From Echinometra lucunter (lineage: Eukaryota > Echinodermata > Echinoidea > Camarodonta > Echinometridae): DNA of 64,000 bases. The stretch covers positions 11,996,518-12,060,517 of the forward strand of contig CM057153.1 in the NCBI GenBank assembly GCA_029962745.1. Reading direction: 5' to 3'. The translations under genes were made by a program, and so were the position numbers. This document shows positions 1 through 12,512 of the stretch, piece by piece. The notes under the pieces were generated by a model, which was given only the letters and a program-made list of their open reading frames with translations, made no database searches and had not been told where the DNA came from. Positions within the stretch are counted from its first letter, which is position 1. The number at the start of each line of letters is the position of its first letter.

Positions 1-3000
1 TGAAAATAAATTTGAAACAGCACTAGAAAAGCCTTAATGATGTACATTACGTATGTCATTTTGTAAAATCATTTGCAGTCAGTCAAATTATTATTACTAT
101 GTTGGGGAGCGTATTGGCAGAGCAAGAAAATATCTACTTTGGAATACTTTGTTTTGATATTTTATTGTTAGGTTTACCGAATCTTTTAAACTAAAATTGT
201 ATGGAAAATGCGATTAAACCCTTTGTCGTTTCAGTGCATTTATTTATTATTTGTCAATGTATTTAGCTTCTCAAACATGAGCCCACCCCTCCCTCTAAAT
301 ACAGTCTTGGATCAGTCCCCGATTACCTGATGCTTTAGTCGGTGCTGCAGGGTCACCAGGGGCGCCGCTTTCTTGTACACCAGGCCTTGAAGAATTTTCA
401 TGGCTTTATCATGGCTTTATATAAGGAACGTTTGTATCAACCTATGTTTCCTTGATGGATTGGAATATGACGTCTGTGATTCGAGCAGGTGACGGTTCAT
501 TAGAAAATAACGCCCTCTACTAAACGAATTAAGTTGCGCTTCGATCACACTGACATGGTCAAGAGGTATCATGTGTACAACGACTGGTTATTCTTGACTA
601 AATTTTTTCTTCAGCTATAGCTCCCTTGTGAAAAAAAGTAAAATGGAGAAGAATTCGGGGCATTATTATAAGGTGTCTTAAGTCATCGAAAAATGTTCTA
701 ACAGAGATACCACCCCGAAATGCCAATAGAAAGATGATATAGTAATATGAAAAAAACGAGTCTAAAATAATTATTGCGATAATACTGGTCTAAAGTAATC
801 ATTTTTGGAGAGCCTGCTTATGAATGCATAACGAACTTGTAGTTACTGGATTTTGGATCTAAAAGAAATGACTGAGTCTATGTATCCGTGTTAAAATATT
901 CAGCTAAGAAGCTGCTTTTAAGCAAGTCAGCATAACTGACGTTAAACAAATTACATACAAGTGATTTCTTCCTAAGCTATGACGACTGCAACTCAAGGTC
1001 AATTGTGATAGCCTTTGTAATGAATCATTCTAATGTTCGATATTTCAAAATGTTCAAAAGCTGATGAAAACTACTGAAAAGGCCACAATTGTTGATTTTT
1101 TCTGCCATCTGTTCAGTATACATGAAAACAATAAATGCACAGAAGATTGAGTTCATTGTATATTCTGGTGAAATTTTGTTTGTTTCTTATTCCTCAGCAG
1201 TGATTTCTATATAATGACATTCTTTTGCTGAATATTTTGGTAGGAAGTACATGTAGATCAATTTGCCGATCCCCTGTTTAACCGTCTGTGGAGTCTGCAT
1301 CGTCTTATGGTATTGGCCATTGGTCTTGTTACCTAGAATACAGAGGAAATGTGATTTCAAAGTTTTGTATTATATATCCCCCCTAAAAAAAATCTTGACT
1401 ATGAACATCCATATCCTCGAATGAATGACAACAAAACAGAATTGATATAAGGAGAATTACATAGAAATTTCCTGTCATAACTATGTTTATGCAGTGATAA
1501 ATATTGACATTAATAAAGTCAATGTTTTGGGGTCCAAGTAAAATTTTACCGGATTTCTAAATGTGTTCTTAATGGAAGGGATTTAAAATCAATATTATTT
1601 CTTGCAGGCAATAAATTGTTTAATCTCACCAAATAAAGAAATAAATTCAAAACATTATACGAGGGGCATCGAAACATTCATAAGTCCAAATTCTTAGGAA
1701 ATCCATAAAAACAAGGGTTGTACAATTAACACGCGTTTCAATTGGATGTACCCGAACTTAGATTTATGACGTTTCCAGAAACAGGCACTAGGTTGTCTAT
1801 GACTTTCATCCCCTGGCTTTGAGCTGCGTATTTCCTTGGAAGAATAACCTGCATTAATACGTAAACACACACACACATACTAGCTGAAATGATTAAATAA
1901 ATGTATTACAGTTAAAGAAGGTTTCGTAAATTTGCTCTAAGTTTACTGATAAGAATGTATACCTTTGTCATCATGGTGTCCAGGCCATCGACATGAGCTC
2001 TCTCTAACAGTACTTCAGAGAGAGCCTGGATAAACCAAGAACCGTTTACTCGATCCCTCTTCGAAAAGTACCCTTCATCAGAATAAAAGCAATATCAAAT
2101 TCATTAGAGGTTAAACGTTGACGTATACACAATAAGTAACAACAAGCCCTTTTTCTAGATGTTATCTCATGAAAAAAGGAAAGTCAACTTAGTTTTCTCA
2201 TGGGCCATCATAACTTCACAAAATAAACCTTAAGGCTTTTTTTTAGGGAAGACCTAAATGCAAAATGAATTGCTGCTCACAGTTATTTGAAAACTGACAA
2301 TGGTGTTTTGCTAGTATTCTCATTGATAAGAGATGCTATCTTGCAATCAAGTCTTTAAAACAAAGAACTGTTGTTAAAAGAAAGCGAATTCATTCGTCGT
2401 CTACTGGAAATATGATGTCTCCTTGTATTGCAGTTTTATACATGTCTGTGAAATAGTTTTACCTTCAGAAGTTGCATATGCTGTGTACATGTCTGCGTTG
2501 TCAGGGACCCCACAGTCGGTTTCAACAGCCACCTTCGATTTTACAAGCGCATCATGGGAACTGGGTAGAGGCCATGCTTTGTAGCTTTCAAGAGGAGCCA
2601 CAGGCTCAGCAATATCAGCAGCTACACGTCTTTTCAATCTTTCTATCGCGAGGTATGGTGGGGATAGGTGATGAAATGAAAACACAAGTGAATAACGAAA
2701 TTTGAAATGATTACCAGGTGCCGTGGAAGCCGGGAGGCGACTGGAGGCTGCAGCCCCCCTCCAATTTCAGAACAAAAATGGGGAAAAAATGAAAATGGAA
2801 AAGAAAAGGAAATAACTATGAACCGTAAAATATTCAAATTGCTCACGGGCTCGGAAAAACCATAAAACCTAAGGGCTTCAGGAGCTCCGTCCTCTGGACC
2901 CTGCCTGTTTGGGTATCAGCCCCCCCCCCCCCCCCACATCCAAAGATCGTTCCGCAGCCACCACAACATTTCCTATAATTTTTGGATGTAAAAAAAAACC

Positions 3001-4204
3001 TGAACGCAGTGAAATTTATTTTCAAAAACAAACTTTGGCCATGTTTTAAAAGGAAGAAGCTTTGACCTGATAATTACAAGATGTCTAGTATTCCATCGAT
3101 TATGAAATTTTATGATGAAAAATGCTTGGGTGGCACAAGAAAGTATGAGATATGATAGTGTGCATAAAAACAACAACTAAAAACAAACACTGTTAAAAAA
3201 CGTTTTTACTGGATGCATTTGTTTCAACTCCCCCTCACATAGATAGAACATATTCTATCTATGTGAGGAGATAGATAGAATATATTCTCCAATTGAATTC
3301 CCGCTTTCGGGAATAACAAGTCCGTGACATTTGACAAGACTGTGTCATAATACGCAGAGAGAATGTAAAATGTCCCGTAAGATATCATTTGACTGTAATA
3401 TTCTAAATATCTACAACCCTTATGCATGTCATGGGGGAAATAATGCACTTACTCCCGCGACACGCCTGCACAAAGATCTTCGGTTTAGCAATCAGCGCGG
3501 GACAGCTGCTCCCAGAAAAGGCGGCTTTGATTTCGGACATGGTAACCAGGCAACCGTCAACGCCCAATATGCCCGTCTCCTCCCCATGACTCATGAGGAC
3601 TAGGACAACTGATGTATGCTTGCTCTCGATTCTCTTAGTCAGCTCAAGCAAGGCTGTTAGAAACATCTGCATAAAAATAATTATGATACTACAAGTAATA
3701 TAATGATAATAATTATGACGACAAAGATGACGACGATGATGGTGATGATGATTATAACAATAGTTATAATAATGATGATAATGATTATGATGATTATAAT
3801 AGTAATAATTCCAACCACCACAACAAATATCATATGAAATAACAACTGTTTCTTGTAAAGCGCTTTACCAGAATAAAATTAGACGAGTTATAAACGGCAG
3901 GCTTTTTGTTACGATATTGCATTTCCTGTTCAGTGCAGGCTATAGATGTACTGACTGCAGATTTCTGATTGGAGCCCAGTGCAATGCACGCGATTTGACT
4001 CAGCGTTTAATCATAAATCGCATCACACAGCATCAGTCTTTACACAAGGCAGATTTACTATCAATGACATTAGACACATCATTCAGTTGTCATTGTAGAT
4101 ATCCTTTGAAGGTTTCCATGGTGATAGGACGTATACCAGGAGAAGGCTTCACGGTACATCATGTATTCTTTCTTGGAAATGAGTGAATGAGTGTTGGTAG
4201 GAAG

Positions 4205-4270
4205 AACAATCATTCTCCTGAGGACGGTAAGAACATGCTTATCGAAACGTTGAGAGTGGGCAGGTCCTTT
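4205..4270 (+). ncRNA. Hammerhead-like core in intron of copy A
   Basis: CTGAGGA at 4218-4224 is followed by a stem (GGTAAG at 4226-4231 pairs with CTTATC at 4238-4243, one G-U) and GAAA at 4244-4247. This is the order of a hammerhead ribozyme core with stem II. The duplicate in gene C (43145-43174) has CTTACC, turning the G-U into a G-C pair. Stem I, stem III and the cleavage site were not established, so this may be an inactive relic of a retroelement terminus. Confidence 0.35.
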
Positions 4271-6284
4271 TTAGGGTCACACTCATTTCCAAGAGAGAAT
4301 ACATGGTATGCCGTGAAGCCTCCTACTGCCATTGTCACTGCAGCTTAATTGCTTCCAGCATAATGCATAGTTCGTACTTACATTGGCAGTCAGGTCGTTG
4401 AAAGTCATGGGAACATACCCAGTCTCCTCGAAGATGTGTTGTATGTTACAAACATCTATCTCAGAACCTTTCCTCAATCTTCCACATGCGAAGTTGTTGT
4501 TGTTCAGAATGAAGACATATCCTTTCCCTCTTGAATCCATGAGGTAGTTCTGAAAAGGAGAGAGGACATCGTCAAAGCATTAATACCTCAGGGACAAACC
4601 TCTAAAGTGATTCCAAGAAAACTTCAAGACGACAGTATCATGGCCATTAGGAGTAAGGCCAAGTGAAATGGATTCATATCTTTATGGAGACTGTGGAGGA
4701 GGAGGCTTCATGTTATTAAATATTTCATTTTCCTTAAAAGTGCTATTCGGTCAAATACAAATTTGTTTCAATATCTTTTGTCATCTCATTGTCTAATGTA
4801 CTTGGATAAACATTACGAATATCAGAATGTTTTTAAGGCTGGTCAAAAAGGAAAGAGAGGACGAGATTTGATTTGGCCTACTGTAGAAATTTGATGTGTG
4901 CTGACGGTCTCGTGTTGGTTTCATTCTTGTGAATGTATTATTTCGGTTGATAAATGAGTGTTGGTTCCATATAAGTATATATTTAGGAAAATATAACAAA
5001 ACAAAATTCGTATCGCATTATAGACACTGTGCAAAAATACGGAATGAAGAAAGTAAAAATTCAGTTTCATTAACAATATGGGAGGCTACATAATTTCTAA
5101 GGGGACGGGGCCCAAATTCCCCAAATGTATTTGTAAATAATGTTACTGTGGAAGCATTGAGCTTTAAAATGTATCACCTCCTCCGGATCTAGCTGTTTCA
5201 GGGTAGGTGTGGCAGGAATGATATGCGAATTTTGGTAGTAGCCGTCCACATCCGGAGGTATCTCTGTTTTGGTGCAGACATGCATATTTTATTTAAAAGC
5301 AAGTTTTTGTATCATTATTATTGACACATGAATCGTGATATCGTACTAAAAAAAGGAGAACTTCGTTTAATAATCATGAGGGCGTTGCCGGGAGGGGGGG
5401 GGGGGGTCATCTCACTCTTTTATTGCTATAAGTCAGGAAGACCAGTACCACGTTTCATACGCAGTTCAAAAATACCTTGGTTTACCCAATTCGAATGTCA
5501 TACCTACATTTTAGATCGCAATATCATTGTTCTCTGTGCTCGATGCACTTATGTGTAACTTGAGGTACCCTTGGACAAACGTCCTGTAACATATTTTTAC
5601 TCTTGCCACTAGAATTGGATTCTCTGTCATTTCATTTTCAATTTCTTGGTATCAGATACTCTGCTAAACCTGTCAAACTTCGCACAAACTTTGCAGCCAT
5701 AACCAATGCAGGTTTGCAAATTATGGAGGAAAATCCGTTTTTCTTGAAGCATTGACAAAATAATACTACGAAGAAAAGGGAGTAGTATCACCTTCTAGTT
5801 CCATATCATTGTTTTCCGGGAGAAGTGGTTCACATTCCTCGTCTAAAAGGGGTTCGATTTCATTTATATGAGGGTGAATCTAAAGGATAGATGGGATAAC
5901 GAGACTTGATCTTGATAACAACTTTAAAATCAGAACATATTAAACAGCTTAAAGAATCATACATTTGGTAGGATAAAAAAAGGCTGCAGATGCTTCAAAT
6001 TTGGTGAAAATTGTAACACTGGATTTTTTTTTCAATTTTCATCCTATTCGAGGAAACTGAAGAAATTATTATTTTTTAAAAAATTAATTTCTCGTTTTTA
6101 TTTCACCAAAAGCTTTTTAAATTCGAAATCCAAAAGATTACTGGATTGGAGTTTGACAATAAACGCACCACCGCATCCATCCTCTGCCTTACAGAAACGA
6201 GAGTTGCACGTTTAGTGTTAAAGCTTGAATTTGAAAGGAAATTTTCAACATGATACATAACTATAAAAACATTCAGCCACTGAC

Positions 6285-6377
6285 CTTCTTTCTCCTCTTT
6301 ATCAGGAAGATCACGATACCAAGAATAAAACCCACCAGTGGTACAACCAGAAATGCGAAGTAAGTGTTAGCTTCTGG
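6285..6377 (-). other. Transmembrane exon of caspase copy A
   Basis: A 31-codon exon, phase 0 at both ends, beginning PEANTYFAFLVVPLVGF and ending in the basic stop-transfer cluster KRRKK. About 20 hydrophobic residues followed by positive charge predict a single helix with the caspase side in the cytosol. The same exon in gene C is at 45242-45334 and ends KRRTK. Confidence 0.8.
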
Positions 6378-6746
6378 CTCATGTGTAAGATGAAATGGAT
6401 AGCACTATTTAGTCTGTTACCATTTCGCTTTTTATAAAGTTTGAATCAGAAGCCCATATCATTTTTGGAATAATGAACTCGGAATGACAAGCACTTTCCA
6501 TCATCGACATTATGAGCAAAAGTGTAGAATTTTAAAAGAAAATCGTTCGGAACACCCACTTTGTAAATGCCGTATAACGTAAAAATATAAATTTATGATT
6601 TTATCACCCAGGCTTCATGGAAAAGAGAAGACGAGATAAGAATGATATTGTATGAGTATTGTGGTTATTTTTAACGGTCTACAGTCTTAAATATTTGCTG
6701 CACCACATGAATAATCAAATAACAGTAACTTTGAGCATTCATTTGA

Positions 6747-9330
6747 AGACTGCAGCTTTATTCATATGTGCATAAAGAGGGGTAAGTACTGGTTCAGATC
6801 AGTTCCATGAGAGTGCAGCAGTTGGTCCCAGTTGAATTTTATAGGGACTTTATCAGTGTGGCAAGAAACCTTGTAACCAATTTTTAGTTAGTCTAAGTTC
6901 CAGCCCCTGTATAGAGAAAAAAACACACTGAAAAACACCTCTTCATATTTTCAGGAAGTGAAGGATATTGTATGAACTTGTAAAGACAAATGTTTGAATC
7001 GTGTCATTACTAGCACTTAATTTGCATATTTTTTTGAATTCTCATGTCTCATTTATAACTCATCAGCCTATGGGTAAATAATTATAGTCGTGCGACCGGT
7101 AGACATCAAAATTTACCCAGTGTGTCAAAATCTAATTCTTAATTGTTTAAACCAGCCAGATAAAATGATAAGTAATAAAAGAGTAAGGCTGAATATAGTC
7201 TATCTTTTTTATTCTACATCCTTTTTTCACTCAAAGTTATAAACAGAGGAAGGTATTTTCCTTCTTTTAATTATGATTATTATAAACATTCCTTTTCAGT
7301 ATCATTTATAAACAATTTAAAGTAGAATAGAATCAAACACTCAATCTTCAAGTTACCTAGATACATTAGTTAATCAATCAAATTTTAATCTTTAATTCTA
7401 TCACAAAATCAAGCAAACAGCCAGTTGGCTGACCAACAACAATCAGTCTGTCATTGACTCAGTTGTATCGTCAAAATGCAAGTTATTGATTATTCATTTA
7501 TTATGTAGTCAATCAATCGGGCCTTCATTAAAATACTCTAATAGCAAGTTAGCAAGTGAGGCAAAGACGACAAAAACCAAAGACTAAGAATATTCGGGAA
7601 GCATGATCAGCCAGCTCTGTCTGGCAGTCTGTGTACCAGCAATGGCAAAACTGATATAATATTCATTTATATCTATCATGTAAGTCTTCCTTTATGACCA
7701 AAAAAACCACCTAAACTAAAATAAAGGGATACATTAAATTTTCACATTGATGTATAAAAATGATTATGTTAACATGTCTTTAAGATATTGAACATTGATT
7801 TTAGTATATGGATAACAATCCAACCGATTCGTTTTTTACTCACCCGGCCTCGTACATCTTCAAAAACTAAAAGATAACCTGACTAACCGATTGAAAGTGC
7901 CCCTTTAACCATGTTAACTAAAAAGGGATACATTTTTAGATGAAAAGTAATGGTTTCAGTCACCCATGTCAAATATACATGAAATTATCCATTTCAGACG
8001 ATTGGATTAAGTCACATTTCGCAGATTTAAAAGCAGGAAGTGTATAGATCCAATAACACTACAAATTGCTATCTGCAACTTTTTAAAAAAACTTCCGAAT
8101 CATCCCCCCCCCCCCCCTCCCTTCCCGATTCCTCAATTGCCTTCAAGCAATAAGAGCAATAGATGGCGCACTTTCATAAAGGTAAATTCTAGAAATGGAA
8201 AATTTCATAGAAGTCTGTGAATCACTGTATCAAAGCTAGCAAATATTCCCAACGTTCATTTGAATTAGGGTACAGATATAAAATGCCATTAAAATCCTAT
8301 TGTGTATGACAAAACTGTAGGCCTATACGCTGGTAGATACGTGAGAAGTAGATTGGCTCGAAGTGGATGACTCCGGTAACATCCCCACCCTTTCCCCCTC
8401 TCTCCATCCAAGCAATGGTAATTCAAAAGCGTTACTTTTGTTACAGTAATATGATCATTTAGCATAAAGCTTGCAATAAACCTCAGAAGAAGGGGGGGGG
8501 GGGACACCATTTCAGTAGATCGTTGGCTCAGGAGCAGTCGTGCCCTCTAGATTCACTGGGTACCATAATACCTAGTATTGCTGAGTAAATAATATTTCAC
8601 CGTGGCACCCTGTTTCTTCTTCCCTTCTTCCTTCTTTCTTTTTCATTATCATCATCATCATCATCATCATCATCTTCTTCTTCTTCTTTTTTTTCTTCTT
8701 CTTCTTCTTATTATTACCATTGTTATTATTATTCAGCTTCTTCTTCGTCTTCTTCTTCTTCCTCCCCCCCCCCCCCCCTCCTCCTTCTTCTTCTGTTTCT
8801 CGTCATGCTATATGATTGCCCTTGCAAATTCGTTTTGTCATTGAATAGCAGAAAGCAGTGTGCATATACGGGGGCTCTTTCGTTTCCGCAAGAATACCAT
8901 TCATCACTGCAAAGTAAACGATTCGAAACAAACAAACGAATGACGAGGGAAATCCCATTCCGAGTAGACTTACCAATCATTCTGTTCCGTATAGACGGCG
9001 GGTCAAGGTGCATTCTGAGGCTCTCAGAAAGTAAGTGACTTTAATTGCTTTTATTATTAATTTGACTAGATCTGAATCAGGACAAGTGATAGTTGAATGT
9101 TGCATTCCGATCTTTAATCAAAATTAAAGATAATCACCTTTCGGTTTTAATGACAATATTGCAAAATCAAACGAAAAGATGATAACAATGATGTAGGTTC
9201 GATCGGAGAATATTTTGTTGTATAACATTTTCTAGACTTTACTGAAAGTTTTGTTCTGCTTTATCCCTTTCAAATTTATCAAGGTCGAAGAAATATCTGC
9301 ACCGGACGCTTTGCTTAGAACGCCAAAGAG
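6747..9330. other. Intergenic, no gene recognised; simple repeats
   Basis: AT-rich sequence with no convincing exon. It holds poly-C at about 8104-8117, poly-G at about 8489-8501, and a polypyrimidine CAT/CTT/TTA microsatellite at 8620-8780 ending in poly-C. The open frame over 8805-9038 ends just before a donor-like GTAAGT but resembles nothing I know and is not called. Confidence 0.6.
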
Positions 9331-9520
9331 TTTGTTCTAATACTGTTAAAACAGTTGTTAAAAATCATTAGGCTGTTTTAAAATATTAACTTACCGACTA
9401 CTGTTAAAAAGATTGTGTGTAAAACACATAGGGATATTTTTTGAAAAGCTCCTGGTAGGTTCATATTTTAAACAGCCAAAGGATTTTTAAACAACTGTTC
9501 TAATAGTAAAGGGAACAAAG
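9331..9520. mobile_element. Foldback MITE-like hairpin
   Basis: The two halves are inverted copies: the left arm starts TTTGTTCTAATACTGTTAA and the right arm read in reverse starts TTTGTTCCCTTTACTATTAG. Both contain CAGTTGTT, then an A-rich run, then GGCTGTTT. Length is about 190 bases with no coding capacity. A target duplication was not determined. Confidence 0.6.
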
Positions 9521-9924
9521 TAATTATGAACTTTGATTAAAACTATACCATTATTCCTAACATTCACTTCCGCAAGATATTTTTCGTTTTCATCATTATT
9601 TTCACCAGGTTCGTGAATTGTCTCAATGTTTTTGTTTTGTTTTTGTTCTTGTATTTGGTTGTTGTTGTTTTTTTTTTTTTGGGGGGGGGGGTGGGGGAGC
9701 TTTTAACTTCGTTTGCAAAATATATACATATCTGGGCTGAAGATTTGCTGCCCCGAAGGCCCGATGGTATTTGTTCCTACCACTGCCAAATAAGAGAGGG
9801 AAAAACAGATAAATGTTTCACTTTAGTAAATGGTAAACTGGAAGGCACTCGAAGCCGTACTTGTTGAAGCACAGTACAGAATAAATAGTAACACTACCGT
9901 CATGAGTCTAAGGAAGCATTAAAG

Positions 9925-10560
9925 TGCCATTCTACTTGACGACATGACGAGATACATGTTATTCATCTTGTAATGTTTACTAGATATCCAAATTATATCA
10001 TGTCGAACATGTAAAGATGTTTAACTTGCTTTGACGAATTGTTATCTTTTTTGTTATAAGTCAACATTACGATTTTTTTCTTTGTCAATTTGTCTTTACA
10101 AAAACTTCATCTCGTCATGGCGAGACAAAATTATCTTGCCAAATCGAATTTCCTAGATGACATTATCCTGCCAAGTCGACTTTACAATAGGTTCATGAGG
10201 CTTATATGATCAAATGAATTATCATACCAAATCGACTTCCCCCAAAGTATATCGCCATAACGACATTGAACTTTTGGTGAAGTTAACGTGGAAGCTTAAT
10301 TTTGTAGCCATGACAAAAATATACTTTTGAGGGAATTCGACTGTGTAAGATGATATAATGTCGCCACCATGAAATGTACTTGGTAAGATACTGGTGTCAC
10401 TATGACATGAACTTTGTGTGAAGTCAACTGGACAAGATAATTTATTTTGAATGAGTAATTGACATGTCGACATTTTTAAATAAAACATCCTTATATGTCA
10501 TGTATATCGACAAAATACAGATGTTATGTTGACTTGACAAGAAGAAATATCCCGTCATTT
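9925..10560. repeat. Degenerate tandem array of GTCGACTT/ATGACGAGAT motifs
   Basis: Short motifs such as CTTGACGACATGACGAGAT, GCCAAGTCGACTTTAC and CATGTCGACATT recur every 20 to 35 bases in both orientations. They look like a decayed minisatellite or foldback element. The open frame on the minus strand at 10222-10488 is a by-product of the array and is not called. Confidence 0.55.
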
Positions 10561-11811
10561 CGTCAATGTTATACCTTCAAAGTACGGCGATACTTTGCTG
10601 GAGTTACGACTGGTCTTTTTGGCGGAAATTTGCTCCGACGACAGTTGCTCTCTTAAACTACCTGCATGTTAAGCCAAAGCCAAAAAACTTAGCCCCAAAC
10701 TTAACACTAACCTTACTCTTTATCCTCACATTGTTTTGAACAAAATCCCTATCACAATCCCAACCCTTAACCTGGGTTTAGGAGAAAATTAAGACAGGGG
10801 CAATTGTAGGAGGAGCAATGTCGTCTCACCGGTCTTGGCCATTCCCTATTATTCCTCCGTGAAAAGATGATGCATATTAAATAAATTGGGTATCAATATT
10901 TGTTTGTTTGTTTAATTGATTTTATTTCTGCGTTCAAATGATATACAATACAAATATGCATGTTTACATAGGCAATACATAAAAGATCAATAACAATGAA
11001 GTCGTAATATAAAGAATAAAAGCAAATATAAAACAAAATATTATATTTTCATTAACCAGAATATGCAATTCAAGAACGCAGGAGACCGCCATCATGAGCT
11101 GTTGGGCTTGATATTGATGGAAAGATTTACTCTTTCAACAATGTAATGTACATCTATGTTTACACTATTATTTGTGTACAAGAAACAATGGAAAAGTGTT
11201 ATATTTTAATTGACTCACAAGACAAAGTGATCACTGATTATGCCCTACTAGAAAATTAGACAGTTACGTATATCTACACGTTTTGGTTTGGTTGCAAATA
11301 TTGGCATTACTGTTCTCTGCATCAGTTTCGTTATTTACCTTCCTACACATGTACTGGGATACAGGGCTTTTAGGGGATTATGCGATGACGTTCAAGAAAA
11401 GTACAAGAAAAATGTTTTGGTGATAAAGGTTAAATCTATTATCCAGTAAACGAAACTTTGATTTTAATGCCCTTGTTTATCCACTCCTGTTTCCTCATAA
11501 GACTGTGTGTTTAAAGAGATAACGAAAACTACGATACGGAAGCAAATTATTTTTTTCAATGAAATGCCGTATTTCTAACGCGACGACATCCTTTTTTGAA
11601 ACCAAAAGTTTATCGACATTATTAGACTTGATTTACTAGCGGTGTGGGATGTTGTTTCGAAATGATTCTCAAATAGAATGGAGACTAGACAACGTTTATT
11701 TCAAACATAATCCTCTCCACGTTCAGCTTTATTTTTAATGATTTAATGATTCTTGATTGTGCAAACTTATTCATTTGAAATATGCTTATGGAATAATGAT
11801 TTGTTAATCTG

Positions 11812-11813
<2 letters not shown>
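10561..11813. other. Intergenic, no gene recognised
   Basis: AT-rich, with many stops in all frames. The stretch from about 10900 (TTTGTTTGTTTG, then TTTATTTCTGCGTTC) resembles the reverse of a non-LTR retrotransposon 3' end, but this is weak. Nothing else supported. Confidence 0.5.
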
Positions 11814-11857
<44 letters not shown>

Positions 11858-11863
<6 letters not shown>

Positions 11864-12068
11864 AAACACGCAAGACAGCGAAGGACGTAGCTGTATAATT
11901 CCACTTTAATGTCCCGAGCTTTCGGCTTCAAAAGCCTTTATCAAGGGTTCTACAACAGAAAACAGACAGAAACAAACGGATTGACAAGCATAACTAAACA
12001 GTAAAGAACTTAGGGAAAATAATAAAAAGAATATCAAAACTGATATAATCAAAATGAAATGAAATAAA
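11858..12068 (-). repeat. Terminal inverted repeat of the Penelope-like element, left
   Basis: About 210 bases, the reverse complement of 14092-14311. Both share a TTTCATTTTAT/CGTGTTTCAT end, a CTACGTCCTTCGCTGTCTTG segment and the TTGATAA, GGCTT-loop-AAGCC, GAAAGCTCGGGAC segment. The last resembles a hammerhead core with two substitutions in the CTGATGA box. Confidence 0.8.
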
Positions 12069-12420
12069 CGTTTATTATTATTACCTGGTGGGGTTGTGGG
12101 AATGGTTCAGTGATTCCTGCTCGTGTGTTTGGTCACGTGATGTGGTACGTCACATCACACGAGCAAGAGTCACTGAACCAGTGAATGCGCTCGGACGCCA
12201 CCTAGAGTGATGGCGGGGAAGCAACATAAGATACACGTAGGAAGGAGCAATGCAGGTGGCAATAATAAGCAGTTGTAGGTAAATGAGAAAAACCTATGGA
12301 TAATACAAAGTCTCAAATAAGGTGTTAACCTACAAAATGGCAACGATACAAGAGTGCTTGATGGGAAGACCGACAGCATGTCCTCTACTATTTAGGAAGT
12401 CGCTGGTCGCGCTCACCCAA

Positions 12421-12459
<39 letters not shown>

Positions 12460-12466
12460 GGGGGGC
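12421..12466 (+). repeat. Long poly-G tract inside the Penelope-like element
   Basis: An almost uninterrupted run of more than 35 guanines, broken by one T near the end. It is the longest of more than 20 G or C homopolymers in the window and could form quadruplexes, stall polymerases or be mis-sized in assembly. Confidence 0.95.
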
Positions 12467-12512
12467 TAGTCATGTGCGATCAACAGAGGGTCGGCAATGG
12501 AAGTGCCAGAAA

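Larger units (their letters stand above)
1258..6377 (-). pseudogene. Transmembrane caspase, copy A, truncated and frameshifted
   Basis: Eight exons on the minus strand match gene C: 6285-6377 (transmembrane helix), 5792-5879, 5178-5263 (PDVDGYY linker), 4382-4549 and 3453-3666 (p20), 2463-2642 (p20/p10 linker), 1963-2072 (p10) and 1258-1332 (last). All internal phases agree. The fragment gives 337 residues, with SHG histidine near residue 172 and QACRG cysteine near residue 214. Damage is clear. No exon upstream of the transmembrane helix is present, so there is no start or signal peptide. The strand leading into the catalytic cysteine reads KPKIFVQACRG, one residue shorter than KPKIIFVQACRG in B and C. 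The last exon lost about 31 net bases, shifting frame and stopping early, so the C-terminal p10 strand ending in YFLPKY is out of frame. The linker exon is intact, unlike in C. It could still make a p20-containing product from an unseen promoter. I favour pseudogene. Confidence 0.75.
1..6746. repeat. Segmental duplication, copy 1 (pairs with 37487-45719)
   Basis: This block is near-identical, in the same orientation, to 37487-45719. It contains the transmembrane and caspase exons of copy A, with introns. The homology stops at about 6746, where copy 2 continues for about 12 bases into the splice donor of an upstream exon that copy 1 lacks. The left end is cut by the window edge, so the true extent is unknown. 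Main differences: copy 2 carries a 1.7-kb TIR element absent here; copy 1 keeps 343 bases (2537-2879) missing in copy 2; copy 1 has lost about 31 net bases in the last caspase exon near 1320. Bases 1-1257 lie downstream of the copy A stop and hold no other coding exon that I can see. Confidence 0.9.

Noticed and set aside
8805..9038. 77-codon plus-strand frame ending before GTAAGT
   Set aside because: No ATG context, no homology, and overlap with an equally long opposite frame.
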